Of a DNA stretch of 64,000 bases, positions 1-8,381 are shown piece after piece. A model generated the notes under the pieces. It did not search any database, had not been told where the DNA came from, and saw only the letters and a list, made by a program, of their open reading frames with translations. The stretch is from Azolla caroliniana (Eukaryota; Polypodiophyta). The stretch lies in NCBI GenBank assembly GCA_043228905.1, contig JBHGNT010000009.1:11780001-11844000 (forward strand), read 5' to 3'. How positions within the stretch are numbered: position 1 is the first letter of the stretch; each line of letters starts with the position of its first letter. The position numbers and the translations under genes are program-made.

Positions 1-841
1 TTGCGGTCGTTCCCTTCCGGTCCGGCCCCCTCCGGTCTTTACCGTTCTGGTCCGGTGTCCACTTCGAATCGGTACCGTCGGTTTCCTTGTCTTTTCGGAA
101 GTGCCGACAGTTCTTCTGGAAGTGTCCCAGCTTGCCACAATAGAAGCAAGTAGGCCTTCCCCTTGACTTTGACCGTGTCCTCGACTTTTCCCGGTTCTGG
201 GGACTACTGTTCCTTTGTCTTCCACGTTCCGATTCGGTAAGGAGCGCTTTGGAGTCGGAGCTCGTATCGTTATCTTTCCGACGCACCTCCTCATCTAGCA
301 AGCTTGACTTCACTCTTGCTAGGGATAACCGTTTCCCTTCCGGCCTGGCGTTGCCAAAAGTGACAACCAACGTCTCCCAGCTATCTGGGAGGGAACCGAG
401 CAGGAGTAGTGCTAGTACCTCATCGGTGAGAGGTACTTCCAATGGTGTTGCCTGGTGGATCAGCCCCTGGAAGGAATTCATGTGCTCCGCCATGCTGGAG
501 CCATCTTGGTACCGGAGTCTTACTAGCTTCCGAAATACCGAAACCTGATTAACAACATTTTTGTTCTGAAACATAATGCCGATCTTCTCCCAGAGCTCAT
601 GAGCCTTGCTCTCTTCATTGAAGTAGTTGTATAGACTCATGTCGATGAAGCACCGTATGTACGCCGTTGTCTTCATGTGCATCACCTCCCATATCGTGGC
701 ATCGATTTTGTCCGGTCTCTTGTCCCCGAACTGAACCGGCAACCAAAGGTCTTTAACCACGAGCATGTCCCTCATCTTCGACTTCCACACTGAGTAATTG
801 GAGCCGGTGAGCTTGAACATGCCTCCCAACAATTCGTCCAT
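1..841 (-). CDS. Copia Gag (capsid/nucleocapsid), partial
   Basis: The frame is open for 280 codons from ATG (839-841) to the window edge with no stop. The start is chosen because it lies 15 nt inside the primer site and matches the TE8 Gag start (26187). The N-terminus has the gag motif FKLTGSNYSVWKSKM, followed by a helical UBN2-type capsid region. A CCHC zinc knuckle (CX2CX4HX4C, residues 232-245, bases 107-148) follows a basic stretch. Gag packages the element RNA in cytoplasmic particles. In TE8 the corresponding gag and knuckle carry TAG stops where TE1 has CAG, so this is the better copy. Integrity beyond the edge is unknown. Confidence 0.88.
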   Translation of the reverse strand, partial: MDELLGGMFKLTGSNYSVWKSKMRDMLVVKDLWLPVQFGDKRPDKIDATIWEVMHMKTTAYIRCFIDMSLYNYFNEESKAHELWEKIGIMFQNKNVVNQVSVFRKLVRLRYQDGSSMAEHMNSFQGLIHQATPLEVPLTDEVLALLLLGSLPDSWETLVVTFGNARPEGKRLSLARVKSSLLDEEVRRKDNDTSSDSKALLTESERGRQRNSSPQNREKSRTRSKSRGRPTCFYCGKLGHFQKNCRHFRKDKETDGTDSKWTPDQNGKDRRGPDRKGTTA

Positions 842-856
842 TTTCTGTGATTTTTC

Positions 857-868
857 GCTCTGATACCA
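857..868 (-). promoter_or_regulatory. Primer binding site (initiator tRNA-Met type) of TE1
   Basis: The minus strand reads TGGTATCAGAGC, the classic copia primer site complementary to the 3' end of plant initiator tRNA-Met. It starts 3 nt after the CA end of the LTR. The same spacing occurs in TE8. Confidence 0.9.
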
Positions 869-871
869 CTT

Positions 872-1640
872 TGAAAGGACTACACGCTCCTGAAAACCAA
901 CGCTCGGCCACAACCGAGTCTAGGATCAAACACAGAAAAACGGGTAATGTACGCATGACACAGTAAAGAGAAGAGTACACATGATGTTTACGTGAAAAAC
1001 CCAAACACGTGAAAAACCACGGTAGTCCATAGACTGCAAACTATCACTATGTTACAATATACAATAGATGAACACAAAGGCAACGACCTCTTGTTCATTG
1101 TCTTCACCACAGGCGGCAGTTACAACAGAGACAACGTCCTCTTCGTCTCTCACTCTCTCTCTCTCTGTCACACACTGTACAGAGGTTACACTAACAACTC
1201 TATAATCATTAGTTTGCCCTAAGTCATATTTATACTAATATGACTTTTCGGCTATTTACAAATATAGCCCCAATGGACTCTCAAAAACATATTTACGAAT
1301 ATATCCCTTCATCCGGTGAGCACTCCTCACCGGGCCTGCATCATCCGGCTCTTGCCAGGCACTCGTCATCCGGTTCTCACAGGGCCTTCACCATCCGGCT
1401 CTTGCTGGGCACTCGTCATCCGGTTCTCACCAGGTCTTCACCATCCGGCTCTTGCCGGGCACTCGTCATCCGGTTCTCACCGGGTCTTCCTTGCCGGGTA
1501 CTCCACATCCGGTTCTCACCGGGTCTTCCTTGCCGGGTACTCCACATCCGGTTCTCACCGGGTCTTCCTTGCCGGGTACTCCACATCCGGTTCTCACCGG
1601 GTCTTCTCACTTCTCATCCGGAGGGACCTGTTTCCTAACA
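872..1640 (-). repeat. 5' LTR of TE1 (769 bp)
   Basis: On the minus strand the LTR starts TGTTAGGAAACAGGTCCCTC and ends in CA at 872. It aligns along its length with the TE8 5' LTR (25617-26148), including a shared TATA-like AGTATAAATATGA near 1215-1245 and a GA-rich leader. It is about 240 bp longer than the TE8 LTR because U3 carries a tandem-repeat array (1341-1608). Confidence 0.88.
1341..1608 (-). repeat. Two-period minisatellite inside the TE1 LTR
   Basis: Three copies of a 50-bp unit begin at 1341, 1391 and 1441 (plus-strand start TCATCCGGCTCTTGCC or CCATCCGG). Three copies of a 39-bp unit then begin at 1492, 1531 and 1570 (TGCCGGGTACTCCACATCC). The 39-bp unit is a shortened version of the 50-bp unit and its copies are almost identical. 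The TE8 LTR lacks the array. It lies in U3 upstream of the TATA box. The several open frames crossing it on both strands are repeat artefacts. Confidence 0.9.
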
Positions 1641-1996
1641 CTCTCTACACATTAACTATGTGTCATATTCTATGACACATAACTAATGAGTTACATATTC
1701 CCCATGATTATCAGTCTTCACATTCCCCAAGAGTGAGTAGTTGTTGTAGTTAGTTAATGAAGAGAGAGGGTGACTATATATAAAGCACCCTTATCCTACT
1801 TCATATTAAGTCGGTTGTGACTCCTTGTTATGCTACATTTTGTAATTCTTATTCTACTTGTGAAATGTACACCTTCTTCTTGAGTATTCATTTTTCTATC
1901 TATCTTGTGTTCTCTCGTCTCTCCTCTAATTCCTCTCACACATACACATAACACACATCTCTTTCGCTACACAAGAATCATACCCGATTCTTTACA
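1641..1996 (+). repeat. TE2 5' LTR, truncated by TE1
   Basis: It matches the 3' LTR segment 16668-16958. The TATA box TATATATAAA is at 1775-1784 and the LTR ends in TTTACA at 1996, directly before the primer site. The first part of the LTR is missing here because TE1 inserted at 1640/1641. Near its end this copy has about 75 bp that the 3' LTR lacks. Confidence 0.85.
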
Positions 1997-2008
1997 TGGT
2001 ACTAGAGC
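1997..2008 (+). promoter_or_regulatory. Primer binding site of TE2 (decayed)
   Basis: TGGTACTAGAGC lies directly after the LTR end. It differs from the canonical TGGTATCAGAGC at two adjacent positions, TC to CT. The leader 2009-2163 holds no other feature that I can identify. Confidence 0.8.
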
Positions 2009-2163
2009 GATTTGGTAGCTCGATATAGCCCACTCGCCTCATCGTGATCGTGTGTTGTGCTCTACACTGACGTTCAAGAAGAATCAGCTCATTGCTATTG
2101 TAGTACCACTACACAACTCGTGTTTGAGAGAGACGGAAAAGAAGAAAGGAAGCTTCTTCGACA

Positions 2164-2393
2164 ATGAATACTCAAATGGGGAGTGCTCTTCCTAGCGAGA
2201 AGTTGGACCGAAACAACTTCACATCTTGGGAGTACAAGATGCACCCTAGGCAACTTGGGAGAGAGCGGCAAGACGACTGATGTATTTCTTGGCAACATGT
2301 GTTCACGGCCACATGCTCGGCTACATTCTAGAAGCCAAAAAGCCAAAGGAAGCATGGGAGCATCTATGAAAGATTTTCACCATTGTCGTGAAG
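2164..2393 (+). pseudogene. Copia gag, N-terminal fragment (TE2)
   Basis: ATG at 2164 opens a Gag N-terminus with LPSEKLDRNNFTSWEYKMH, the same domain start as TE7 Gag (KLDRSNYASWSYKMH). A stop follows at about codon 39. A shifted frame then continues with LEAKKPKEAWEHL up to the sLTR-1 insertion. Gag resumes after 3169 with NTTARKLQLREEL, which matches TE7 Gag across the gap. It is not functional. Confidence 0.8.
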
Positions 2394-2639
2394 ATTTTTG
2401 GCAAAGGTGTGAAAATTGTGTGCAACGAACGAAATTGAGAAGGTGCAATGTGCATGTGTAAAAGGGGTGGAGGTCACACGCATATGCTAGCATGTTGTAA
2501 ATAGGACTGAAATGAGAATCGTAAAAGAAAAGCTAGATGTAAAGTTAAACATGTGCATGTGTGATGTGCGCTCAATTGTAAATATAAAAATAAGACTAAG
2601 GCCTAGTAACATTTAAGTGCATACATCGGGGTGGATGCA

Positions 2640-2694
2640 AGGCTTGAACCTTGAACCTCCAAGATAGGAGACAAATTAACTTACCACTAAAGCC
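2640..2694 (-). other. tRNA-like module, antisense to sLTR-1
   Basis: On the minus strand an A-box-like GGCTTTAGTGG (2694-2684) is followed 44 bp later by a B-box-like GGTTCAAGCCT (2650-2640). A possible anticodon-type hairpin (CTCC/GGAG) and a T-arm-type stem (CAAGG/CCTTG) can be drawn. No acceptor stem is visible, so this is not called a tRNA gene. Confidence 0.6.
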
Positions 2695-2963
2695 ACTATT
2701 AAGTGCTTTAAAATTTGTATATTTTCTTTTCATATTCAGTATTTTGTACGAAGCAAAACATATAGAAACTGTGGGCACAAAACCATGGTTTTAGCTTGTG
2801 GTTTTAGCCCATGGTTTGAGCTCGTGGTTTTAGCCCATGGTTTTAGCCCGTGGGTTTAGCTCATGGTTTTTGCATGGAGAGACCTATAAAAGCCTATAGT
2901 TGGGGTTGTGTAAGGAGGCAAATGATGTAAATAAAAAAGAAACTTTTAATTAAAGATCCGAGT

Positions 2964-3018
2964 TATCCTAATGGTGATGTATCTTGTCTCGTAAAACTAA
3001 AGTCAAGGGTTCAATCTC
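2964..3018 (+). other. tRNA-like module, sense in sLTR-1
   Basis: TATCCTAATGG (A-box-like, 2964-2974) is followed 44 bp later by GGTTCAATCTC (B-box-like, 3008-3018). It lies about 75 bp downstream of the LTR TATA box, so it should be within the transcribed part. The same module is conserved in sLTR-3 at 43604-43657. Confidence 0.6.
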
Positions 3019-3169
3019 AATCTCAATCTCTCTCTCTCTCTCTCTCTCTTCATCCATCTATCTATCTTCAATACTTTCTCGCTTACACTGCTAAAAACAT
3101 CAAATCCTTTTGGTCCAGGACCCTGGTGGTCTTGCTTCATTTCGCGAACACACGAGGATTTCCTTGACA

Positions 3170-4814
3170 CCGCCAACACAACCGCGAGAAAGCTTCAACT
3201 CCGCGAAGAGTTGAACAACATCCAACAATGGGATATGTCCATCACGAGCTACACCTTGAAGATCAAGGATCTTTGAGACTCGCTCGGCTCGATAAGCGTT
3301 AACGTGGAGGATGATGAAATGGTGCAAATATGCCTCGGCGGCCTTGCACTACAGTTCGGCGCGATGTGGACCACCGTACTAGTACGGGAGAATATTCCCT
3401 CTTTCTTCGAACTTCAATCCATGTTGTTGGTTGAAGAGAGTCATGTTTGAACAAGGAGCAACACCTTGGAAGGCCACATGCTCTACACGCATTCGGATGG
3501 AGGAAGAGGACGTGGTCGTGCAAGAAGAGGCTGATTCGGCCAAGGACGAGGTGGACGAGGCCCGACTTACGAAAACAACTCTCGCAATTTCGGCATCAAG
3601 ATGGAAGCCATCGAGGAACTTTCGGAAGAAGGGGGAGCTTCCATTCTGGTCCGAGCCGACAAAACTAGGTTGAATGCGGATATTGCGGAAAAATCGGTCA
3701 CCACGAAGAAGAGTGTCATAAGAAGATACGTGAGTCGGCTTCCACAAGCCGAGAAATCACCAATTACGCCACCAACTCCGACTATGATGACCATGGCGGA
3801 ATGTTCGTGATGAGACATAGAGCAAATTCTATGTCGGCTTTTACTTCGAATAACGCATCTAGTCTGGAAGACGTATGGTTCATCGATTCCGGTGCCTCGA
3901 ACCATATGACGTCTCATCAAGAATGGTTCCGAGAACTTCGAGAGCTGGAACGACCCGGCTATGTCGAAATCGGAGACGACACTATGCATCCAATTCGACA
4001 CATCGGCAATGTCCCATTCGTCAAAGAAGGTAACCAAAATTTTATTAAAAATGTCTTGCATATACCAACCATTACGAAGAATTTGGTCTTCGTCAGCCAA
4101 ATTGTTGAACAAGGGATGCAAGTACGATTTAATCAAGGCGATTGCTTCATCGAAAAAGAGTGTTGACTCATCGATCGCGGACAAAGAGAGGGCTGAATGT
4201 TCATTCTCGACTTGCACTTGATGAAATCTGCCATGTTTGCAGAGGGTATGAAAGCCGATTCCGACATAGGATTATGGCACAAGAGAATTGGCCATATCAA
4301 CCTCCAAAAGCTCAAGGCAATGCAATCGAAAGGAGTCGTCATCGAGCTCCCGACATTCACGGAGAAAGAGATTGAAGGCATTTTTGCCGCTTGCCAATTC
4401 GGCAAGCAACATCAGCACCCATTTCCGAAGGAGCAGAACGTGAGCAAAGGCGTACTCGATGCAATTCATTCCAATGTATGGGGTCCGACTCAGACGGCTA
4501 CATTCAATGGATGCCGATACTATGTGGCCTTCATCGGTGACTTTTCCAGGCACACCTGGATCTATCCCATGCGGCAAAAGAGCGGTGTTTGGACACTTCC
4601 AAAACTTTAAGAATGAAGTCGAGAAAGCCACGGGCCAACATGTACGATGTCTTCTATTGGATGGAGTACTTCTCCGATGAATTTTCGGTGTTTCTATGGA
4701 AAGAAGGAATACGGCGAGAGTTTTCGTGTCGACATACGCCACAACAAAATAGAGTCGCCGAATGAAAGAATCAACACATCCTTGAAGTAGCACGGGTCAT
4801 GATGAACGAAATGC
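3170..4814 (+). pseudogene. Copia gag C-terminus, protease and integrase N-half (TE2)
   Basis: Gag continues with LQLREELNNIQQW and EDDEMVQICLGGL, then RG-rich sequence and a CCHC knuckle (3675-3716). The aspartic protease has the motif IDSGASNHMT (active-site Asp codon 3885-3887). The integrase starts with the zinc-binding segment LWHKRIGHIN (about 4274) and runs through HSNVWGP and the HTW region. In-frame stops and at least two frameshifts are present (around 3455-3480 and 4590). TE3 interrupts the integrase at 4815 and the frame resumes at 8382. Confidence 0.85.
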
Positions 4815-5596
4815 TGTCGTAGTGTAGGTTGCACACTATGTGGAAATTATATTTTTGTCCCTCCGGATAGAGAATGGAGTGCTCGGTGAGAACCGGAAGA
4901 AAACGGCATACCGGCAAGGAAGAAAACGGCATACCGGCAAGGAAGAGCCGGATAAAGAGACATAAATGTAAAAAATAAAGGAAATACTCACTACTACGCA
5001 GGGCATGATTCGAACTCTACACCTCCACGTTGACAAACCCCAACCTTACCATTACATTAACTTATCTTAAGTGTTTTAAATATAGATTTAATACGTATAA
5101 GACCTTTATTTATGCATACCTTTATTAAAAGGTAAATCGTGTATTTTTTTAATATATGAAAAAGAAAAAACACGAGACACTAAAAATAACTCATGCACAT
5201 CTAGCGTGCATAAGCCCTATACTTAGGAAATAAAAAAGCATCACATGCACATTTAGTGTGCATGAACATATTAGAAAAAAAGCATGTAGCTATGCTTAGT
5301 CTCTCCCATCACTATATAAGGATGGGGAGCACATTGTAGTTTTTGTTGATTATTTTTCTATAATGATCAATCAATCTAAAATATTCGTGGGATTCACGAA
5401 TTTGCTAAAATAATTCTCTCTTACTACCTAAATATTGACTAAATATACTAAACTCGTGGGATTCACGAGATTCTTATCTTATAACTCTTTATACCTATTC
5501 TTTACTAGCCTTATTTGTATTTTTCTTTCTCCTAGTCCAAAACCTCGGCGGTTCCCACCCGACTCACGCAACGATCCGGAGCCGAAAGGCACGACA
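4815..5596 (+). repeat. 5' LTR of TE3 (782 bp)
   Basis: It starts TGTCGTAGTGTAGGTTGC and ends GGCACGACA, so its termini form the short inverted repeat TGTCGT/ACGACA. TATATAA is at 5313-5319. A 23-bp direct repeat with GAAAACGGCATACCGGCAAG lies near 4900-4945. An antisense tRNA-like module is at 5007-5059, upstream of the TATA box. Confidence 0.9.
5007..5059 (-). other. tRNA-like module, antisense in the TE3 5' LTR
   Basis: The minus strand has TAATGTAATGG (A-box-like, 5059-5049) and GAGTTCGAATC (B-box-like, 5017-5007), 42 bp apart. The A box deviates at its third position. The pairing potential is weaker than in the TE12 LTR modules. Confidence 0.5.
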
Positions 5597-5600
5597 CAGT

Positions 5601-5616
5601 TGGTGAACCCGACGTG
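5601..5616 (+). promoter_or_regulatory. Primer binding site of TE3
   Basis: TGGTGAACCCGACGTG starts 4 nt after the LTR. TGG at its start fits the CCA end of a tRNA. The TE12 primer site is almost identical (TGGTGAACCCGACATG, 58136-58121), which ties TE3 to the TE12 lineage. I cannot name the tRNA from the sequence alone. Confidence 0.75.
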
Positions 5617-5634
5617 AAGGCGGGTGGCAAGGAG

Positions 5635-7458
5635 ATGGAGAATCAACAAGAGGCGATGAGCATAACGATGATGATGATGTTCGAACGGATGCTACAAGAA
5701 CAACGAGCGATGTCGGAGATCACGGCAGTAGTAAAGCGGCTTGTACAACGAAACGGACAATTCAACGGAAACGATGTGTCACGCTATCTACGTGACTACA
5801 AGGCGGAGATGATACGATGTGGGATACCGGAAGGATTGCAAGTGACATCCTTCAATCGGGTGGCCACGAATGAGTTACAAGAAAGAATCTACAAGATACG
5901 GCAACAAAATCCAACATGGGGGTCATTCGAAGAAGCTTTACGAGAGGCATATGATTACAAGAGATCGAAGGGAAAAGATCGGCGAGAATTCGACGAATGG
6001 GTGGCATCAGAGAAGACCCACCGAAGTGCAACACAAGCATTCCTAGAGTTCGAGAATCGTTTTGCTCGACTCTCGGAGCGAGAACAACGATTGGTAGGAG
6101 AAGATAAAGTCCTAATGTTCGTAAAATCGATCGATCGAAAAGAAAGGATGGACATCGGGATCGAACTCGAAGACGATGAAGGTACGAATGGTCTTACCGA
6201 GGATTGGGCCAAAGTCGAAAGGGTATGCCGGAGACATGATGAGAGGAAGATGAGAATCTTGTCAACGACATGGCTGATGAAGGATGGTCGATTGAAGACA
6301 AACGATGGAGCCGATATGAAGGCCGAAATACAACATGATGGTGCGACGGAAGAGGGTGTAAAACAAGCTACCCTCTTGTCTTGCGAAAGAACAACGACGA
6401 AGGATAAGGCCGATAACCCAAGTGTAGAAGAAGATTTCAGAATACAAGTGTCCGAAACATCGGGTGAAAAAGGGGTAAGCATAATTGATGCAGTGAAAGA
6501 GAGCAAAGAGGACTTGATTGAGGAGGTCACCACAAAAGATGACATCGAATCGAAGGTGGCTATGGACGAATCAACGACGGATGGCCATATCGAGACTTCC
6601 CCACCACTGATTCCAAAGACTCCGGCGGTTGCGTTCGAAAGGCAACGTGAGACCGAAGAGACAGAAGGTGGCGGAGAGAAAACAAAGGTCGAAGCCGATG
6701 CGTATGACGGAGAGATAGCCAAGAATATGGCTATGGGTGAAACAACGGAGGATGATAATACCGAGGATTCCTACCCACTAATTCTAGAGACTTCGGCGGT
6801 TGTGTCCGAGAACCAACGTGAGACCGGAGAGACAGGAGGTGGCGGCAAGAAAGGTAAAGTCAGAAGCCGGTTCGGATGGAAGGTGATCCGGACGGGATTC
6901 CGATTAGAAAGAAAGCCGAACCGGGTAAAAGAGGATTCGGCCGAAAGACGAACCGAAAGAAAGCCGAACCGGGTGAAAGAGGATTCGGCCGAAAGACGAA
7001 CCGAAAGAAAGCCGACCCGAAAAGGGGTCGACTCGGTCAAAACCGATCGACCGAGTCTGACTTGGCCGAACGCGAATATGGATGGAAGCCGACCTAGCCG
7101 AAAGCCAATCGGACGAGATCGATCCGGAAAGAAGCTAATTCGACTCAACCGGAGGTTGGACCGGTCGAGGCTGGTGAAAACGAGGAAAAGAAAGCCAACC
7201 GAAACCGAAACCGATAGATCGAAACCGGGCCGGAAGGGGACCGACTCAATCGAAACCGAACAACCGATTCCGATTCGGCCGAATACGAATCCGATCGGAA
7301 GCCGATCAAACCAAAAGTCGATCGGACGAGAGCGATCCGGAAAAAAGTCAAGGTTGATGAAGACAACAAAGAGGCCAGTAAAAGACACTACCACGAATGA
7401 CAAGGGCCAAGAATATGACGAGAGAGAACAAAGAATATGGTGGATCGGATGGCGATAA
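5635..7458 (+). CDS. Gag-like protein of TE3, intact (607 codons)
   Basis: ATG 5635 is preferred because TE12 gag starts at the matching position; an in-frame GTG at 5614 overlaps the primer site. Residues about 1-210 align by eye with TE12 Gag, with shared landmarks NSFSRVA/TSFNRVA, LQERI, FDEW/FMDW and GLTEDW. This is a capsid-type domain. The CCHC knuckle of TE12 is absent. In its place is an acidic middle and a long Arg/Lys-rich tail built from internal duplications: 6559-6690 with 6730-6861, 6907-6954 with 6955-7002, and 7018-7134 with 7231-7347. The tail could bind nucleic acid (inference). No stop or frameshift is seen over 607 codons, unlike nearly all neighbours, which suggests recent selection or recent insertion. 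Confidence 0.85.
   Translation: MENQQEAMSITMMMMFERMLQEQRAMSEITAVVKRLVQRNGQFNGNDVSRYLRDYKAEMIRCGIPEGLQVTSFNRVATNELQERIYKIRQQNPTWGSFEEALREAYDYKRSKGKDRREFDEWVASEKTHRSATQAFLEFENRFARLSEREQRLVGEDKVLMFVKSIDRKERMDIGIELEDDEGTNGLTEDWAKVERVCRRHDERKMRILSTTWLMKDGRLKTNDGADMKAEIQHDGATEEGVKQATLLSCERTTTKDKADNPSVEEDFRIQVSETSGEKGVSIIDAVKESKEDLIEEVTTKDDIESKVAMDESTTDGHIETSPPLIPKTPAVAFERQRETEETEGGGEKTKVEADAYDGEIAKNMAMGETTEDDNTEDSYPLILETSAVVSENQRETGETGGGGKKGKVRSRFGWKVIRTGFRLERKPNRVKEDSAERRTERKPNRVKEDSAERRTERKPTRKGVDSVKTDRPSLTWPNANMDGSRPSRKPIGRDRSGKKLIRLNRRLDRSRLVKTRKRKPTETETDRSKPGRKGTDSIETEQPIPIRPNTNPIGSRSNQKSIGRERSGKKSRLMKTTKRPVKDTTTNDKGQEYDEREQRIWWIGWR
6907..7017 (+). repeat. 48-bp in-frame tandem repeat in the TE3 ORF
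   Basis: Two near-identical 16-codon units (ERKPNRVKEDSAERRT; 6907-6954 and 6955-7002) are followed by a partial third (ERKPT). The units differ by one base (GTAAAA versus GTGAAA). Confidence 0.9.
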
Positions 7459-7599
7459 TGGTTTGGGTGGAAAGAATGGGTCTACTCAAAATGGAGAGAC
7501 AAAGTTGACATAGCGGGACAAACGGAGGATGAAGGGGAGACAACGAGCATCGGCAACTTCGGCACATACCGGAGGATGTGCGGGTTTGGAGGGGGCGAG

Positions 7600-8381
7600 T
7601 GTCGTAGTGTAGGTTGCACACTATGTGGAAATTATATTTTTGTCCCTCCGGATAGAGAATGGAGTGCTCGGTGAGAACCGGAAGAAAACGGCATACCGGC
7701 AAGGAAGAAAACGGCATACCGGCAAGGAAGAGCCGGATAAAGAGACATAAATGTAAAAAAAAAAGGAAATACTCACTACTGCGCAGGGCGTGATTTGAAC
7801 TCTACACCTCCACGTTGACAAACCCCAACCTTACCATTACATTAACTTATCTTAAGTGTTTTAAATATAGATTTAATACGTATAAGACCTTTATTTATGC
7901 ATACCTTTATTAAAAGGTAAATCGTGTATTTTTTTAATATATGAAAAAGAAAAAACACGAGACACTAAAAATAACTCATGCACATCTAGCGTGCATAAGC
8001 CCTATACTTAGGAAATAAAAAAGCATCACATGCACATTTAGTGTGCATGAACATATTAGAAAAAAAGCATGTAGCTATGCTTAGTCTCTCCCATCACTAT
8101 ATAAGGATGGGGAGCACATTGTAGTTTTTGTTGATTATTTTTCTATAATGATCAATCAATCTAAAATATTCGTGGGATTCACGAATTTGCTAAAATAATT
8201 CTCTCTTACTACCTAAATATTGACTAAATATACTAAACTCGTGGGATTTACGAGATTCTTATCTTATAACTCTTTATACCTATTCTTTACTAGCCTTATT
8301 TGTATTTTTCTTTCTCCTAGTCCAAAACCTCGGCGGTTCCCACCCGACTCACGCAACGATCCGGAGCCGAAAGGCACGACA
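7600..8381 (+). repeat. 3' LTR of TE3 (782 bp)
   Basis: It has the same length and ends as the 5' LTR. It follows directly on the polypurine tract GGAGGGGGCGAG. TE2 coding sequence resumes at 8382. Confidence 0.92.
7792..7844 (-). other. tRNA-like module, antisense in the TE3 3' LTR
   Basis: This is the second copy of the module at 5007-5059. The B-box-like sequence here is GAGTTCAAATC, differing by one C-to-T change. Confidence 0.5.

Larger units (their letters stand above)
1..1640 (-). mobile_element. TE1: Ty1/copia retrotransposon, 5' half
   Basis: Read on the minus strand, the order is LTR (1640 to 872), primer binding site (868-857) and an open gag frame (841 to the left window edge). 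The rest of the element lies outside the window. It is the same family as TE8 (25617 onward), shown by matching LTR starts, the 3-nt spacer between LTR and primer site, and closely similar Gag. The LTR start at 1640 abuts sequence found again at 16668 in the TE2 3' LTR, so TE1 was inserted into the 5' LTR of TE2. The target duplication cannot be checked because the other flank is outside the window. Confidence 0.9.
2394..3169 (+). repeat. sLTR-1: solo LTR of a gypsy element inside TE2 gag
   Basis: It starts TGTCGTGAAGATTTTTGGC and ends in TTGACA, and it splits the TE2 gag frame. It is homologous to sLTR-3 (43416-44544), with matching starts, matching ends and shared internal blocks, so the boundaries are well defined. 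TATAAAA lies at 2885-2891 and a CT tract at about 3030-3048. It holds two tRNA-like modules, one antisense and one sense. No internal element sequence is left, so it is read as a solo LTR. A clean target duplication is not visible (flanks ACCAT and CCGCC). Confidence 0.78.
4815..8381 (+). mobile_element. TE3: non-autonomous gypsy element with only a gag-like ORF (TR-GAG type)
   Basis: Two 782-bp LTRs (4815-5596 and 7600-8381) flank a primer site, one intact ORF (5635-7458) and a polypurine tract next to the 3' LTR (GGAGGGGGCGAG, 7588-7599). There is no protease, RT or integrase. I count about five differences between the LTRs, so the insertion is young relative to its neighbours. It splits the TE2 integrase. 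Its flanks (AATGC and ACACA) do not form a clear target duplication. Gag and primer site match the TE12 lineage, which could supply enzymes in trans (inference). Confidence 0.85.

Noticed and set aside
1341-1608. Direct repeats that might suggest a CRISPR-like array
   Set aside because: Units are contiguous tandem copies without unique spacers, in a plant LTR.
1240-1675. Overlapping open frames on both strands across the TE1 LTR repeat array
   Set aside because: They exist only because the 39-bp unit is a multiple of three. The region is a non-coding U3 minisatellite.
5955-7403. Long minus-strand open frames opposite the TE3 ORF
   Set aside because: They are mirror frames of a highly biased Arg/Lys-rich coding region and have no start context or homology.
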